In this document: positions 54,293 to 64,000 of the stretch, in pieces
How the letters are laid out: each line of letters begins with the position of its first letter
Numbering within the stretch: position 1 is the first letter of the stretch
Assembly: GCA_009193035.1 (NCBI GenBank)
Contig: SWDT01000004.1
Coordinates: forward strand, 372,001-436,000
Origin: Halicephalobus mephisto
Taxonomy: Eukaryota; Nematoda; Chromadorea; Rhabditida; Panagrolaimidae
Direction of reading: 5' to 3'
DNA length: 64,000 nt
Translations under genes and position numbers: made by a program
The notes under the pieces: model-generated
What the model saw: only the letters and a program-made list of their open reading frames with translations
Told to the model about the DNA's origin: nothing
The model's database searches: none

Positions 54293-56443
54293 ATGGCAAC
54301 ATCGACGGAATTTGTGGAGTCAACGGACGGGTTCGAAGAGGACGATTTGATGTCTCCGGGCGCCGACGACCATCAGTATTTAGAGAGAGATGATTTCGAA
54401 CAAGAACTCGGCACAAGCGGATTAGAGGATCCCTTCAGCGAAGATTTCTCAGACATCGCAAGACACGGTATCGTTGACGTCATTGCCGAAGGGGATCTGG
54501 TGGCCAGACCGATTATTCTAGTTTATGCTTATCGGATGCCGTCCAACAAGGAATTTGATCACAACAAGTTCCTCCGTTACCTCCAACACACACTGGACAA
54601 AGTAGTAGATCTGGATTACTCCATCGTCTACTGTCATTACGGACTCAGAAGCAACAACAAACCTCCCTTGAAATGGCTTGTCAGAGCTTACCAAATACTA
54701 GACAGACGGTTTGTGGTTTTTTTTACATAAAAATTTAAAATTAATTTATTTTCCATATATCAATTTCTAAAATTAAACATTTTTATATATAAAATGTTAA
54801 ATTTAAACGATTTTGATATATGAAGTTTTAAAGTTAAACAACTTTGATATATCAATTTCTAAAATTGAACGAATTTGATATATTAACTTTTAAAATTGAA
54901 CAATTTCCATATAAGCATTACATTTAACTTTTTTGATATATCAATTTTTGAAATTAAGCGATTTTGATATAAGCATTATCATTTAACTTTTTTGATATAT
55001 TAACTTTTAAAATTAAACAATTTCTATATAAGGATTACATTTAACTTTTTTGATATATCAATTTTTGAAATTAAACTACTTTTATATATGAAGTCCGTGG
55101 AAATTTTAGGTACAAGAAGCATTTGAAAGCTTTGTTCCTTGTTCATCCGACGACATTCATTCGGATAGTTTGGAATATCTTTAAGCCGTTTATTTCATTC
55201 AAATTTGAGAAAAAAGTTCACTATGTCAATTACCTCCATGAATTGAACGCTCATATTAGAATTGCTCAGTTGAATCTCCCTCAGGCGATCATCGATCATG
55301 ATATGAGTCTCGTTTCTGCTGCGAAAAATCACCATACTATCTTCGGGAAATCCCAGCCTTCTGAACCTCCCAGACCAACTCAACAATTTAATGTTTCTTT
55401 GGAATTGTAAGTTTTGAAAATTTTGTTTTAGTTTATTTTTGGATTTTTAGTATTTTGGAACATCATCCGGATTACATGTTGCCTCCGGTAGTGGTTTCGT
55501 TGTTGGAATTCTTGAGGAATTACGGTATGGAAGTGGAGGGAATTTTCAGAAGATCGGCAGAAGTAAACGCGATTAAACGACTCCAGGAACGAGTCAACAT
55601 GGGAAAAGACATCGACTGGATTAACGATCCGGAATATGTCGACAACATTCAGAAAGCCGTTATTCATGCTTCTGTGTTGTTGAAAACGTTTTTGAGGAGT
55701 CTTGGAGAACCGGTGATTACAAATAAGTTATTTTCAAGGATTCTAGAAATTGAAGGTTTGTTTGATTTTTATATGAAAATTAATGAACGCTCGCGCGCAG
55801 TCGTGGACTGGCAGTTTTGTGAATGAAACGGCAAATCTGGCTAATTAGTGAGTTTTTGATGGTAAAAATTGTTTTTTATAACCTATGTTCAAAATTACAA
55901 AGTCATAAATAAAGTAATTTTTTATATAAAAATTAATGAGTTCTCGCTCGCAATCGTAGACCAGCAGATTTTTATATATAAAGAAATTAATTTTTGCTTT
56001 TTATATATTTAAAGATTTATTTTTAATTTTTATATATTAAAAAATTTATTTTCGGTTTTTATATATTAAAAAGTTTGTTTTTGATTTTTATATATTAAAA
56101 AATTAATTTTTGGTTTTTATATATTTAAAAATTCGTTTTTGATTTTTATATATTAAAAAACTTGTTTTCAGATATCAAAGGCAATACTGACGCCATTAGA
56201 GGACTTGTCTGGTCCCTGAAACCTGCGAATTTCCTTCTTCTGAAGACAATTATTCAATTTTTGACTGAAGTAGCTGCTCATTCTCACAAGAATCTGATGA
56301 ATCCGGAAAATTTGGGAGTAGTGTTTGGTCCGAATCTTACTTGGCCGACGGATCAACAAGTGCCCCTTACTCAGATTATTCATCTTAATTCTTTTTGCAC
56401 TAAGTTAATCATGGATTACGAAGAAATCTTTGAGAAACAATAA
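54293..56443 (+). CDS. rga-1: ARHGAP1/p50RhoGAP-like protein (BCH/Sec14-like plus RhoGAP)
   Basis: Four exons: 54293-54708, 55110-55406, 55451-55755 and 56172-56443; all joins keep frame; 429 residues, the usual ARHGAP1 length. It stimulates GTP hydrolysis on Cdc42/Rho-family GTPases and links them to membranes or Rab traffic. Residues 1-60 are acidic. The BCH (CRAL-TRIO-like) domain is at about 65-205 (RPIILVYAYRMPSNKEFDHN...LDYSIVYCHYGLRSNNKPPL...KKHLKALFLVHPTTFIRIVW). A short Pro-rich linker (SQPSEPPRPTQQFNV) follows. The RhoGAP domain is at about 238-429, with the arginine finger kept in EVEGIFRRSAE, plus LLKTFLRSLGEPVI and LMNPENLGVVFGPNL. A TATTTTTAG acceptor ends 4 nt before the ATG, suggesting trans-splicing. 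The introns carry repeats. Confidence 0.93.
54725..55095. repeat. Intronic repeat TTTGATATATCAATTTTTGAAA
   Basis: About ten alternating copies of a 35-60 bp unit (GATATATCAATTTTTGAAAT, ATATAAGCATTACATTTAAC) fill RhoGAP intron 1. Confidence 0.9.
55756..56165. repeat. Family-G copies and TTTTTATATATTAAAAAATT repeat in RhoGAP intron 3
   Basis: 55780-55845 (AATGAACGCTCGCGCGCAGT ... CGGCAAATCTGGC) and 55932-55972 are two diverged family-G copies. 55975-56160 has six copies of TTTTTATATATTAAAAAATT. Confidence 0.7.
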
Positions 56444-58537
56444 CATATCCGATATTTACGGATAAAAAATTTTTCAATTTTTTCATGGGACTAATGTATT
56501 TCGAACAAGTTGTCAAATCTGGTCTTGAAAACGCTCTTGAAGTTTTTATGAAAAAAATAAAAATAAAAAAGTCGGGTTTTTTAAATTGACACTCGAGTTG
56601 AAATAGGCTTCCGGAATTTAGTTGAAATATTTTTTTCGATGTTTTAAAGTTTAAAAAAATTAAATTTAAAAAAATGTTTTTTTTCGAAAATAAAAAAACT
56701 CAAAAAAGTGATTTTTTTCGAAAATTTAAAAAAAAAATTAAATTTTAAAAAATGATTTTTTTCGAAAATTTAAAAAAAATTAAATTTTAAAAAATGATTT
56801 TTTTTCGAAAATTTAAAAAATAAAATTTAATTTAAAAAAAATGATTTTTTTCGAAAATTTAAAAAATAAAATTTAATTTAAAAAAAATGATTTTTTAAAA
56901 TTTAAAATTTTTTGAATTTTTGTGTTTTGATTTTATAAAATTTTTCATTTTTCAAATTTTTTAAATTTTCGAACTTTTTACGGTTGAACAATTTCGTGCA
57001 AAATTTCTTATTTCGTAAGCGGATACTGTAATTGAAAAATTTTGTATTTTTTCTTTTTTTAGAATAGTCTGAAAAAAAGGAAATTGGATTTTGAGGAAAT
57101 TACAGCTGGATCCCTTCTGGATAAAAATTAATTAATTTAAAAAATTTTGGATTTTTATAAAAATCAAAATTTTTATTTTTTTAAAAAAATGGAATTTTGG
57201 AAAATTTAATTTTCAAAGATCAATGTTCTTCTGTTTGTGACATTTTTGAATTTCAAAATTTTTTTAGAATTTGTAAAATTAGAATTTTTTGAATGAATTT
57301 AAAACTTGAAAAATTTGACAGCAGATTCTGGAAGTTTCGAGAATCTCACGCAAGATTCTGAAGACTTTAGAATCTTTGAAAAATTTAGGAAATTTTAGGG
57401 TTTTTTAGAATCTTTAAAAATTCTAGAACCTTCTATGAAGCCTTCAGAATCCAGTAGGAAGATTTGAAATCTTTAAGAATCTCACACAAGATTCTGGAGA
57501 CTTTTTAGAATCTTAGACAAAATCCAGAAAATTTTAGAATTCTCTAGAATCTTAGAAAAAACCTAAAATCTTCTATGAAGCCTTCAGAATCCAGTAGAAA
57601 GATTTGGAATCTTTAACGATCTCACACAAGATTCTGGAGACTTCTTAGAATCTTTAAAAAATTTAGAAAATTTTAAGATTTTTTAGAATCTTTAAAAAAC
57701 CTAAAATCTTCTATGAAGCCTTCAGAATCCAGTGAAAAATTTCTAGGGTCTAGTAAAAGTTTCTAAAGTTTTCCAGAATTTTATTAAAGGTTCTGGAGAT
57801 TCCCGAAATCTTAGAATTTTTTGAATTTTTCCAGAATCTCATTCAAAATTTCGAAGATTTTCAAAATTCAATAAAATTTCTAAAATCTCTAAATTTCTAA
57901 AATTTAAAATTTCTTCATTTTTTAAAATTTAGAAAAATTTCGAAATAAAAAATTGAAAAAGTTTCGAAAAAATTTTGTAAGAACTTTATTTTTTATTTTT
58001 TATAGTACAATTTAGAAACTGTTTCATTTTCTAAAATTAGGAAATGGCTTCCGACCAGTCAATCTCGAAAAAAGCAATTTTTTAGACAAATTTCGAAATA
58101 AAAAATAATTAAAATTTTCATTTAAAAAATTTTCGAAATTATCTTCAAAAATAAAATTTTTGATTTTCTTTAAAAACTTAATTTAAAAAAAAATAAAATT
58201 TAAATTTCGAAAATTTATAATTTAAAAAAAATAAAATTTTTGATTTTTTAAAAAAATTTAATATAAAAAAATTTCGAAAATTTTAAATTTAAAAAAAAAT
58301 TAAATTTCGAAATTTCTAATTTTTTTAAAAAACTTTAATCTTGAAAATTTTTGATTATTTTTAAATTTAAATTTTTGGAAATTTTTAAAATTAAATTTTT
58401 GGGAATTTTTAGAGAAATTTAAATTTTTGATTATTTTTAAATTTAAATTTCTAAATTCGTGATTTTTGAAAATTGTTATTTGACCACAAATAAAAACGAT
58501 TAATTTGGCTTCTTCATTAGTGTTGTCACGTTTTCAG
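56444..58537. repeat. AT-rich intergenic/intron region with degenerate tandem repeats
   Basis: 56650-56900: five copies of TTTAAAAAATGATTTTTTTCG. 57300-57800: three to four copies of a roughly 145-bp unit with GCCTTCAGAATCCAGTAG and CACAAGATTCTGGAGACTT. 57900-58470: low complexity. No exon is identified. The 5' exons of the next gene may be hidden here. Confidence 0.7.
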
Positions 58538-61259
58538 TCCCGCCTATTTTGGTAAAACTGGCTTGGACAAACGCGCAATGTGGACAGCGATACGTTTTCG
58601 CACTTTCCGGAGTTTGAGAAGCCGAGAAAGCCGCTACGACAACTGGCGGTGGACTGGAAGCAAAAAACGAAGATACTTCAGAATCTCCCGTGGTCTCGAA
58701 GGGAATGTTTCTCAAAAAATTTCCAGAATGAAGCAATCCGAAGCCGAAAGACAGAGAAATCTCGAAAAGTAAGTTAATTTCGAAATTTTTTAATTTAAAA
58801 AAGTAATTTTTCTTTCGCATGAGGCTTAGGTAATTAAAAGTAAAAAAGTAAAGTAAGATTACGGAGTGTAAAAATACGGAAAAGTCTTGTAAAAAATTAA
58901 TTGTTTTATTTTTTCGAATTAATTTTTCTTTTTTTTTCAATTTGGTCCCGTGACGAAAACTAGGAATTATTTAGTTACTTTTTAAAATTCTTAAGTAATT
59001 AAAAATATAGAAAATTACTGACTTTTGTGATATAAAAAATTAATTTTTTAAATGTTTTAATTTTTCGAATTAATTTTTTCTTTTTTTTTCAATTTGGTCC
59101 CGTGACGAAAACTAGAATTATTTAGTTACTTTTTAAAATTCTTAGGTAATTAAAAATATAGAAAATTACTGACTTTTGTGATATAAAAAATTAGTTTTTA
59201 AATGTTTTAATTTTTCGAATTAATTTTTCTTTTTTTTTTCAATTTGGTCCGTGACGAAAACTAGGAATTATTTAGTTACTTTTTAAAATTCTTAGATATT
59301 AAAAATATAAGAAATTACTGACTTTTGTGATATAATTAAATTAATTTTTTAATGTTTTAATTTTTCGAATTAATTTTTTCTTTTTTTTTCAATTTGGTCC
59401 CGTGACGAAAACTAGGAATTATTTAGTTACTTTTTAAAATTCTTAGGTAATTAAAAATATAGAAAATTACTGACTTTTGTGATATAAAATTAGTTTTTTA
59501 AATGTTTTAATTTTTCGAATTAATTTTTCTTTTTTTTTTCAATTTGGTCCCGTGACGAAAACTAGGAATTATTTAGTTACTTTTTAAAATTCTTAAGTAA
59601 TTAAAAATATAGAAAATTACTGACTTTTGTGATATAAAAAATTAGTTTTTTAAATGTTTTAATTTTTCGAATTAATTTTTCTTTTTTTTTTCAATTTGGT
59701 CCCGTGACGAAAACTAGGAATTTTTTATTACTTTTTAAAATTCTTAGTAATTAAAAATATAGAAAATTACTGACTTTTGTGATATAAAAATTAGTTTTTT
59801 AAATGTTTTAATTTTTCGAATTAATTTTTCTTTTTTTTTTTCAATTTGGTCCCGTGACGAAAACTAGGAATTATTTAGTTACTTTTTAAATTCTTAGATA
59901 ATTAAAAATATAGAAAATTACTGACTTTTGTGATATATTAAATTAATTTTTTAAATGTTTTAATTTTTTGGATCAATTTTTCCTTTTTTCCTCAACTGAG
60001 TCCCGTGATGAAAATTGTAGCAACTATTTAGTCACTTTTCTAACATTTAAGTAGCTAAAAATTGAATAAAAATGAGACATGACTGCTTATCTAAAATCCT
60101 AAAAATAATTTTTTTACTTTTTCTCTATTTCGATCATTTTTTTCTGATTGAATCTCGTGACGAAAATTAAGAACTAAACCATTTTTAAGAAATTTTAGAT
60201 AAAAATTGAATAAAAATAAAATGATTGATTTTCTAAAATCCTAAAAATAATTTTTTTTATATTTTTTCTATTTCGATTATTTTTTCCTTTTTCAATTGGG
60301 TCTCGTGACGAAAATTAAGAACTAAACCATTTTTAAGAAATTTTAGATAAAAATTGAATAAAAATAAAATGATTGATTTTCTAAAATCCTAAAAAATAAT
60401 TTTTTTTACATTTTTTCTATTTCGATTATTTTTTTCCTTTTTCAATTGGGTCTCGTGACGAAAATTACATTAGTTGTTTATTTATTTAAAATTTAGGTAA
60501 TTAAAGCAAAAGAATCAAAGATTACTCATCATTAAAATATGTATCCAATTCTAAAAAAATATAAATTTCCTATTAAATTTTTTCCACTTAAATTAATTTT
60601 TCACAAATTTCTAAAGATTAAAATAAATTTTTATTAATGTTTTTTATCTAAAAAATTCAACAAATTTAAAATTAATAAAATTTTTATTTTTAAGAATTTT
60701 AAATTTTTAAAAAATTTAATTTTTTTTTTTTTGAAATTAATTTTTAAAAATTTAATTTTTATTTTTTTTTAAATTAATTTTTAAAAGTTTAATTTTTTTT
60801 TTTTTTAAATTTTTAAAAGTTTAATTTTTATTTTTTAAAAATTTTTAAAGTTTAATTTTTATTTTTTTAAATTTTGTTTTTTTTTGAAATTTTTTTCTTA
60901 AATTTTTAAAATTCCCATTAACTTTGTTTTTGATAAATTTTATTTTATTTGTTTATTTTGCTAATCTTATTCTGGAATAATTTAAAATCCCCTAACGAGT
61001 CCGGGACTAATGCCGGAGGCTTCGTTTTGCAATTCTGGCGATGTTTCCTTCGTCATTCCCTTAATGAGTACTTTCTAAAAATAACAAACTAGAATTTTTT
61101 GTATTTTAATTACTTTAATTATTGTAGTTTTTTTAAAAATAAAAATTTTCAGACAATTTGGTCCTCAAAATTTCAAATTAAAATTCGGAAATTCCGTCGT
61201 CAGAAATCTCTACTGGGCCTTCCGGAGATTCCAGTACTGGCTTTGTTTTTACGATAACG
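58538..61259 (+). CDS. Internal exons of an unidentified gene (partial)
   Basis: Two splice-bounded open exons that join in frame: 58538-58768 (TTTTCAG acceptor, GTAAGT donor) and 61153-61259 (TTTTCAG acceptor, GTAAGT donor), with a 2.4-kb intron. Exon 1 reads PAYFGKTGLDKRAMWTAIRF, then very basic RSRESRYDNWRWTGSKKRRY, ending with the charged stretch KISRMKQSEAERQRNLEKQF. Exon 2 adds GPQNFKLKFGNSVVRNLYWA and FRRFQYWLCFYDN. Start and end are not found. I do not recognise the family. The opposite strand of exon 1 is also open (58500-58940), so orientation depends on the matched splice sites. Moderate confidence that it is coding, low on function. Confidence 0.45.
58905..60480. repeat. ~150-bp satellite, about ten copies, inside an intron
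   Basis: CAATTTGGTCCCGTGACGAAA recurs near 58942, 59094, 59247, 59395, 59546, 59696 and 59846, and diverged forms (TTGGGTCTCGTGACGAAAAT) near 60000, 60150, 60297 and 60445. The spacing stays at 147-153 bp throughout. The first copies are nearly identical; divergence rises to the right. Confidence 0.92.
60481..61152. other. AT-rich intron sequence
   Basis: Mostly T/A runs. A higher-GC patch at 60985-61065 (CCTAACGAGTCCGGGACTAA) shows no splice-bounded frame that I can support. Confidence 0.4.
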
Positions 61260-61269
61260 GTAAGTAGTA

Positions 61270-61560
61270 CTAATTTTGTAAAGATAAAATTTTACATAAC
61301 TTTAAAAAAAAATAAATTTCTAAAAATCAAAAAAAATTAAACTTTTTAAATAAAAAAAAATAAATTTATAAAAATCAAAAAAAAATAAATTTTTAAATAA
61401 AAAAAAATAAATTTATAAAAATCAAAAAAAAATAAATTTTTAAATAAAAAAAAATAAATGTTTAAAAATCAAAAAAAATAAAATTTTTTAAATAAAAAAA
61501 ATAAATTTATAAAAATCAAAGAAAAATTAAACTTTTTAATTTCTAAAAAACTTTTAAATT
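61270..61560. repeat. AAAAATCAAAAAAAATAAATTT tandem repeat
   Basis: About six copies of a 45-50 bp A-rich unit. Confidence 0.85.
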
Positions 61561-61619
61561 TAAAAAAAAATAATTTTTTTCATTTTTTTTTATTTTTAAA
61601 AAAATTTTTTGGTTATTTT

Positions 61620-62860
61620 TGAAATTTTTTAGAAAATTTCAGAATGTTAGAAATTTCATTAAGGATTCTGATGACTTTCAGGAAATGGAAGAATTTTTAA
61701 AATGTTGTAAAAAGTTAATGAAAGATTTTTGAACTTTTAAAAGTTTATGCAAATTTTTGTTGTTTTTCGAAATTTGTGACCTTTTGGAAGTTTTCGAAAT
61801 GCTGTAAGAATTTTAAAAATATCAATAAAGATTCTCGAAATTTTGAAGAATTTTATAAAAGTTTCCAGAATCACAGTCGAAAATTCTGAAATTTGATAAA
61901 AGTTTAAAATTCTGAAAATTTTATAAAAATTTAAAAAATTTTGAAAATTTTATAAAAGTTTAAAATTTTTGAAATTTGATAAAAATTTTAAAAATTTTGA
62001 AGAATTTAATAAAAATTTAAAATTCTGAAATTTGATAAAAATTTAAAAATTTTCGAGAATCTTGTAGAGGTTACTGTAATTTTATAAAATTTAATGGAAG
62101 TTCCCAAAGATCAGTTGGAAGCTTCTGGAGCTTTTCTAAAATCCTTCAAACTTTCGATAAAAGTTTCTGAAAATTTTCAGAATTTTCCAGAATCCCAGTG
62201 GAAATTTTTGAAGATTCTAAAATATTGTAAAAATTTCGAAAATCTTCCAAAATTTTAATAGAAATTTTTAAACATTTTATAAAATTTTTTAAAAATTTCG
62301 AAAATCTTCCAAAATTTGAATAGAAATTTTTAAACATTTTATAAAATATTGTAAAAACTTCGAAAATCTTCCAAAATTTGAATAGAAATTTTTAAACATT
62401 TTATAAAATATTGTAAAAACTTCGAAAATCTTCCAAAATTTTAATAGACGTTTCTGAAGTCACTTTGAATCCTCTAGAAATCCTCCAAAACCTCATAAAG
62501 ATCCCAAAAATCAGCTTCTGAAGCTTTTCTAAAATCCTTCAAACTTTCGATAAAAATTTCTAAGAATTTTCCAGAATCCTAGTGGAAATTTTTGAAGATT
62601 CTAAAATTTTTTAAAAATTTCGAAAATCTTCTAAAATTTTAATAGAAATTTTTAAACATTTTATAAAATTTTTTAAAAACTTCGAAAGTCTTCTGAAATT
62701 TTAATAGAAATTTTTAAACATTTTATAAAATTTTTAAAAATTTCGAAAATCTTCCAAAATTTTAATAGACGTTTCTGAAGTCACTTTGAATCCTCTAGAA
62801 ATCCCCCAAAACCTCATAAAGATCCCAAAAATCAGCTTCTGGAGATTTTCTAAAATATTT
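61620..62860. repeat. Nested tandem repeats (70-bp and ~350-bp periods)
   Basis: A roughly 70-bp unit with AATTTTTAAACATTTTATAA and TCGAAAATCTTCCAAAATTT repeats several times. A larger block starting AAGTCACTTTGAATCCTCTA (62457 and 62777) repeats at about 320 bp. Confidence 0.85.
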
Positions 62861-63100
62861 TTGAAATTAAAAAATTCAAAATCCCTGATTTTTTAATTTC
62901 ATAATTTTTTTTGAAATAATTTTTTAAAAATATTTTTTAAAATTTTCTGACACCGTCATTATTTACACTTTTTTAAAAACATTTGATACTTGAAAATGAA
63001 CAAATGCCCTGAGGCAGAATAGACCGATTGATCACCTGTTTTTTTTAAAAATTGCACGTGTTATTTGATTTTTGCAATTTTAACATTTGGCAGTTTTTCA

Positions 63101-63191
63101 ATGTCCGGAATGCTGAGAAGAAAAACGAATTCGACCAAAATTATTGGAAAATTTAAATTATCTCCAGGAACATTGAAATTTCTCATGAAAG
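63101..63191 (+). CDS. Possible first exon of another gene (partial)
   Basis: Acceptor ATTTGGCAG ends at 63093, 7 nt before ATG at 63101. The frame MSGMLRRKTNSTKIIGKFKL SPGTLKFLMK ends at a GTAATA donor (63192). The phase does not fit the preceding exon (61153-61259), which would read a stop. It is therefore either the trans-spliced start of a new gene or an exon separated by a missed one. No family is recognised. Confidence 0.35.
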
Positions 63192-63192
63192 G

Positions 63193-64000
63193 TAATAAAA
63201 AATTTTAAAATTACAAATTTGTTAAGAAGTTTATAATTTTTAAACAAAAAATTATGGATTTTTAAAATTTAAATTTAAAAATAATTTTGAAAAATTTTTG
63301 AATTATTTTAAAATGTAAAAATTTTAATGATTTTCTTTGTTAAAAATTGTAAATTTTGAAGTAATTAAAAAAAAGGAAAATTTTGAATTATTTTAAATGT
63401 AAAAATTTTAATGATTTTCTTTGTTAAAAATTGTAAATTTTTAGACTAAATTTATAATTTTTGATTTAAAAAAAAGTAATTTTTTTAATTTTAAAGTGAT
63501 TTAAAAAAAAGAAAAATTTTTTAATTATTTTTAAACACGAAAATTTTGATTTTATTTATAAAAAATTGTAAATTTTGAAGTAATTTAAAAAAAGGAAAAT
63601 TTTTAATTATGTTTAAATGTGAAAATTTTGATGATTTTCTTTGTTAAAAATTGTAAATTTTTGGACCAAATTTATAATTTTTATTTTAAAAATATTGTTT
63701 TTAAACGAATTCAATTTTTTTGCAAACTTCATTTTTTTATTTATTATTTATTACAATTTTAGCGTTTCAATTAATTTTTGCAAAAAGTGTATCGATTAAT
63801 TTTATTAATTTCTGAACAAAATTTAATTTTTTTAAATATAAATTATTTTATATTTTTTTTAATTTTTAAATAAAAATTATTTTGTATTTTAAAAATTTTT
63901 TAAATACAAATTTACTTTATTTTTTAAAATTTTTAAATAAAAATTATTTTTTTTTTGATTTTAAAAATTTTTTAAACAGAAATTTATTTTTTAAAGTTTT
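63193..64000. other. AT-rich sequence to the window end
   Basis: Loose duplications of TTTTAATGATTTTCTTTGTTAAA (63330, 63405, 63630). No exon is seen. Confidence 0.5.

Noticed and set aside
58500..58940. Minus-strand ORF with a CPHC motif resembling a zinc finger
   Set aside because: Only one Cys pair is present, and the plus strand of the same DNA is bounded by good splice sites that join in frame to 61153-61259.

Overview
The window is nuclear DNA from a nematode, probably rhabditid-like. It is very AT-rich. Its genes are interrupted by spliceosomal introns, several of only 40-50 bp, with GTAAGT-type donors and TTTCAG acceptors. The recognisable proteins are worm-like: a CYP33-type cytochrome P450, SYD-1, nematode-style sigma-class GST-like proteins, an FkbM-family methyltransferase with a signal anchor, and a GH18 chitinase with a chitin-binding tail. 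I rebuilt exon joins by hand. For the nine complete multi-exon models (OB-fold-like, SYD-1, ATG16, UFSP, the GSTs, chitinase, membrane protein, SDR, RhoGAP) the exon lengths sum to whole codons wherever I checked them.

Layout. 1-415: start of a P450 on the minus strand, cut by the window edge. 0.5-2.6 kb: retroelement debris, a gag-like fragment expanded by a 15-bp minisatellite, and two inverted-repeat element families. 3.0-4.0 kb: small OB-fold-like protein. 4-6.5 kb: repeats. 6.6-7.5 kb: FkbM-type methyltransferase. 7.6-14.4 kb: gene-poor, made of minisatellites, inverted-repeat elements and a tRNA-derived SINE. 14.5-23.6 kb: syd-1 (PDZ-C2-RhoGAP, synapse assembly), whose 4-kb first intron is full of tandem repeats. 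23.7-26.2 kb: atg-16 (autophagy) on the minus strand, head to head with a UFM1-specific protease (26.4-27.7 kb) across a 219-bp shared upstream region. 28-35 kb: three tandem two-exon GST-like genes. 36.4-37.7 kb: chitinase-like gene. 38.5-39.4 kb: dead mariner. 40.2-41.4 kb: single-pass membrane protein. 41.4-44.5 kb: debris, including a relic chitinase exon and an LTR/gag fragment. 44.6-45.5 kb: carbonyl-reductase-like SDR. 46-50.3 kb: a fourth GST-like gene whose 3.5-kb intron contains a decayed Helitron helicase. 51.2-52 kb: a Merlin element with perfect 8-bp target duplications. 54.3-56.4 kb: ARHGAP1/rga-1-like RhoGAP. 58.5 kb to the end: part of an unidentified plus-strand gene, with a 150-bp satellite in its intron, and a possible first exon of another gene.

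The strongest candidate for something new is the GST-like family. Its four members share one phase-1 intron and a 35-45 residue N-terminal extension (FYIPWI motif) absent from ordinary worm GSTs. Three of the four have Phe where the catalytic Tyr should be. The chitinase-like protein nearby also has substitutions at several conserved active-site positions, although it keeps the catalytic Glu. Other points of interest are the atg-16/UFSP head-to-head pair, a GC-rich repeat that recurs in the introns of three genes, and a Merlin insertion with an apparent paralogous empty site in the same window.
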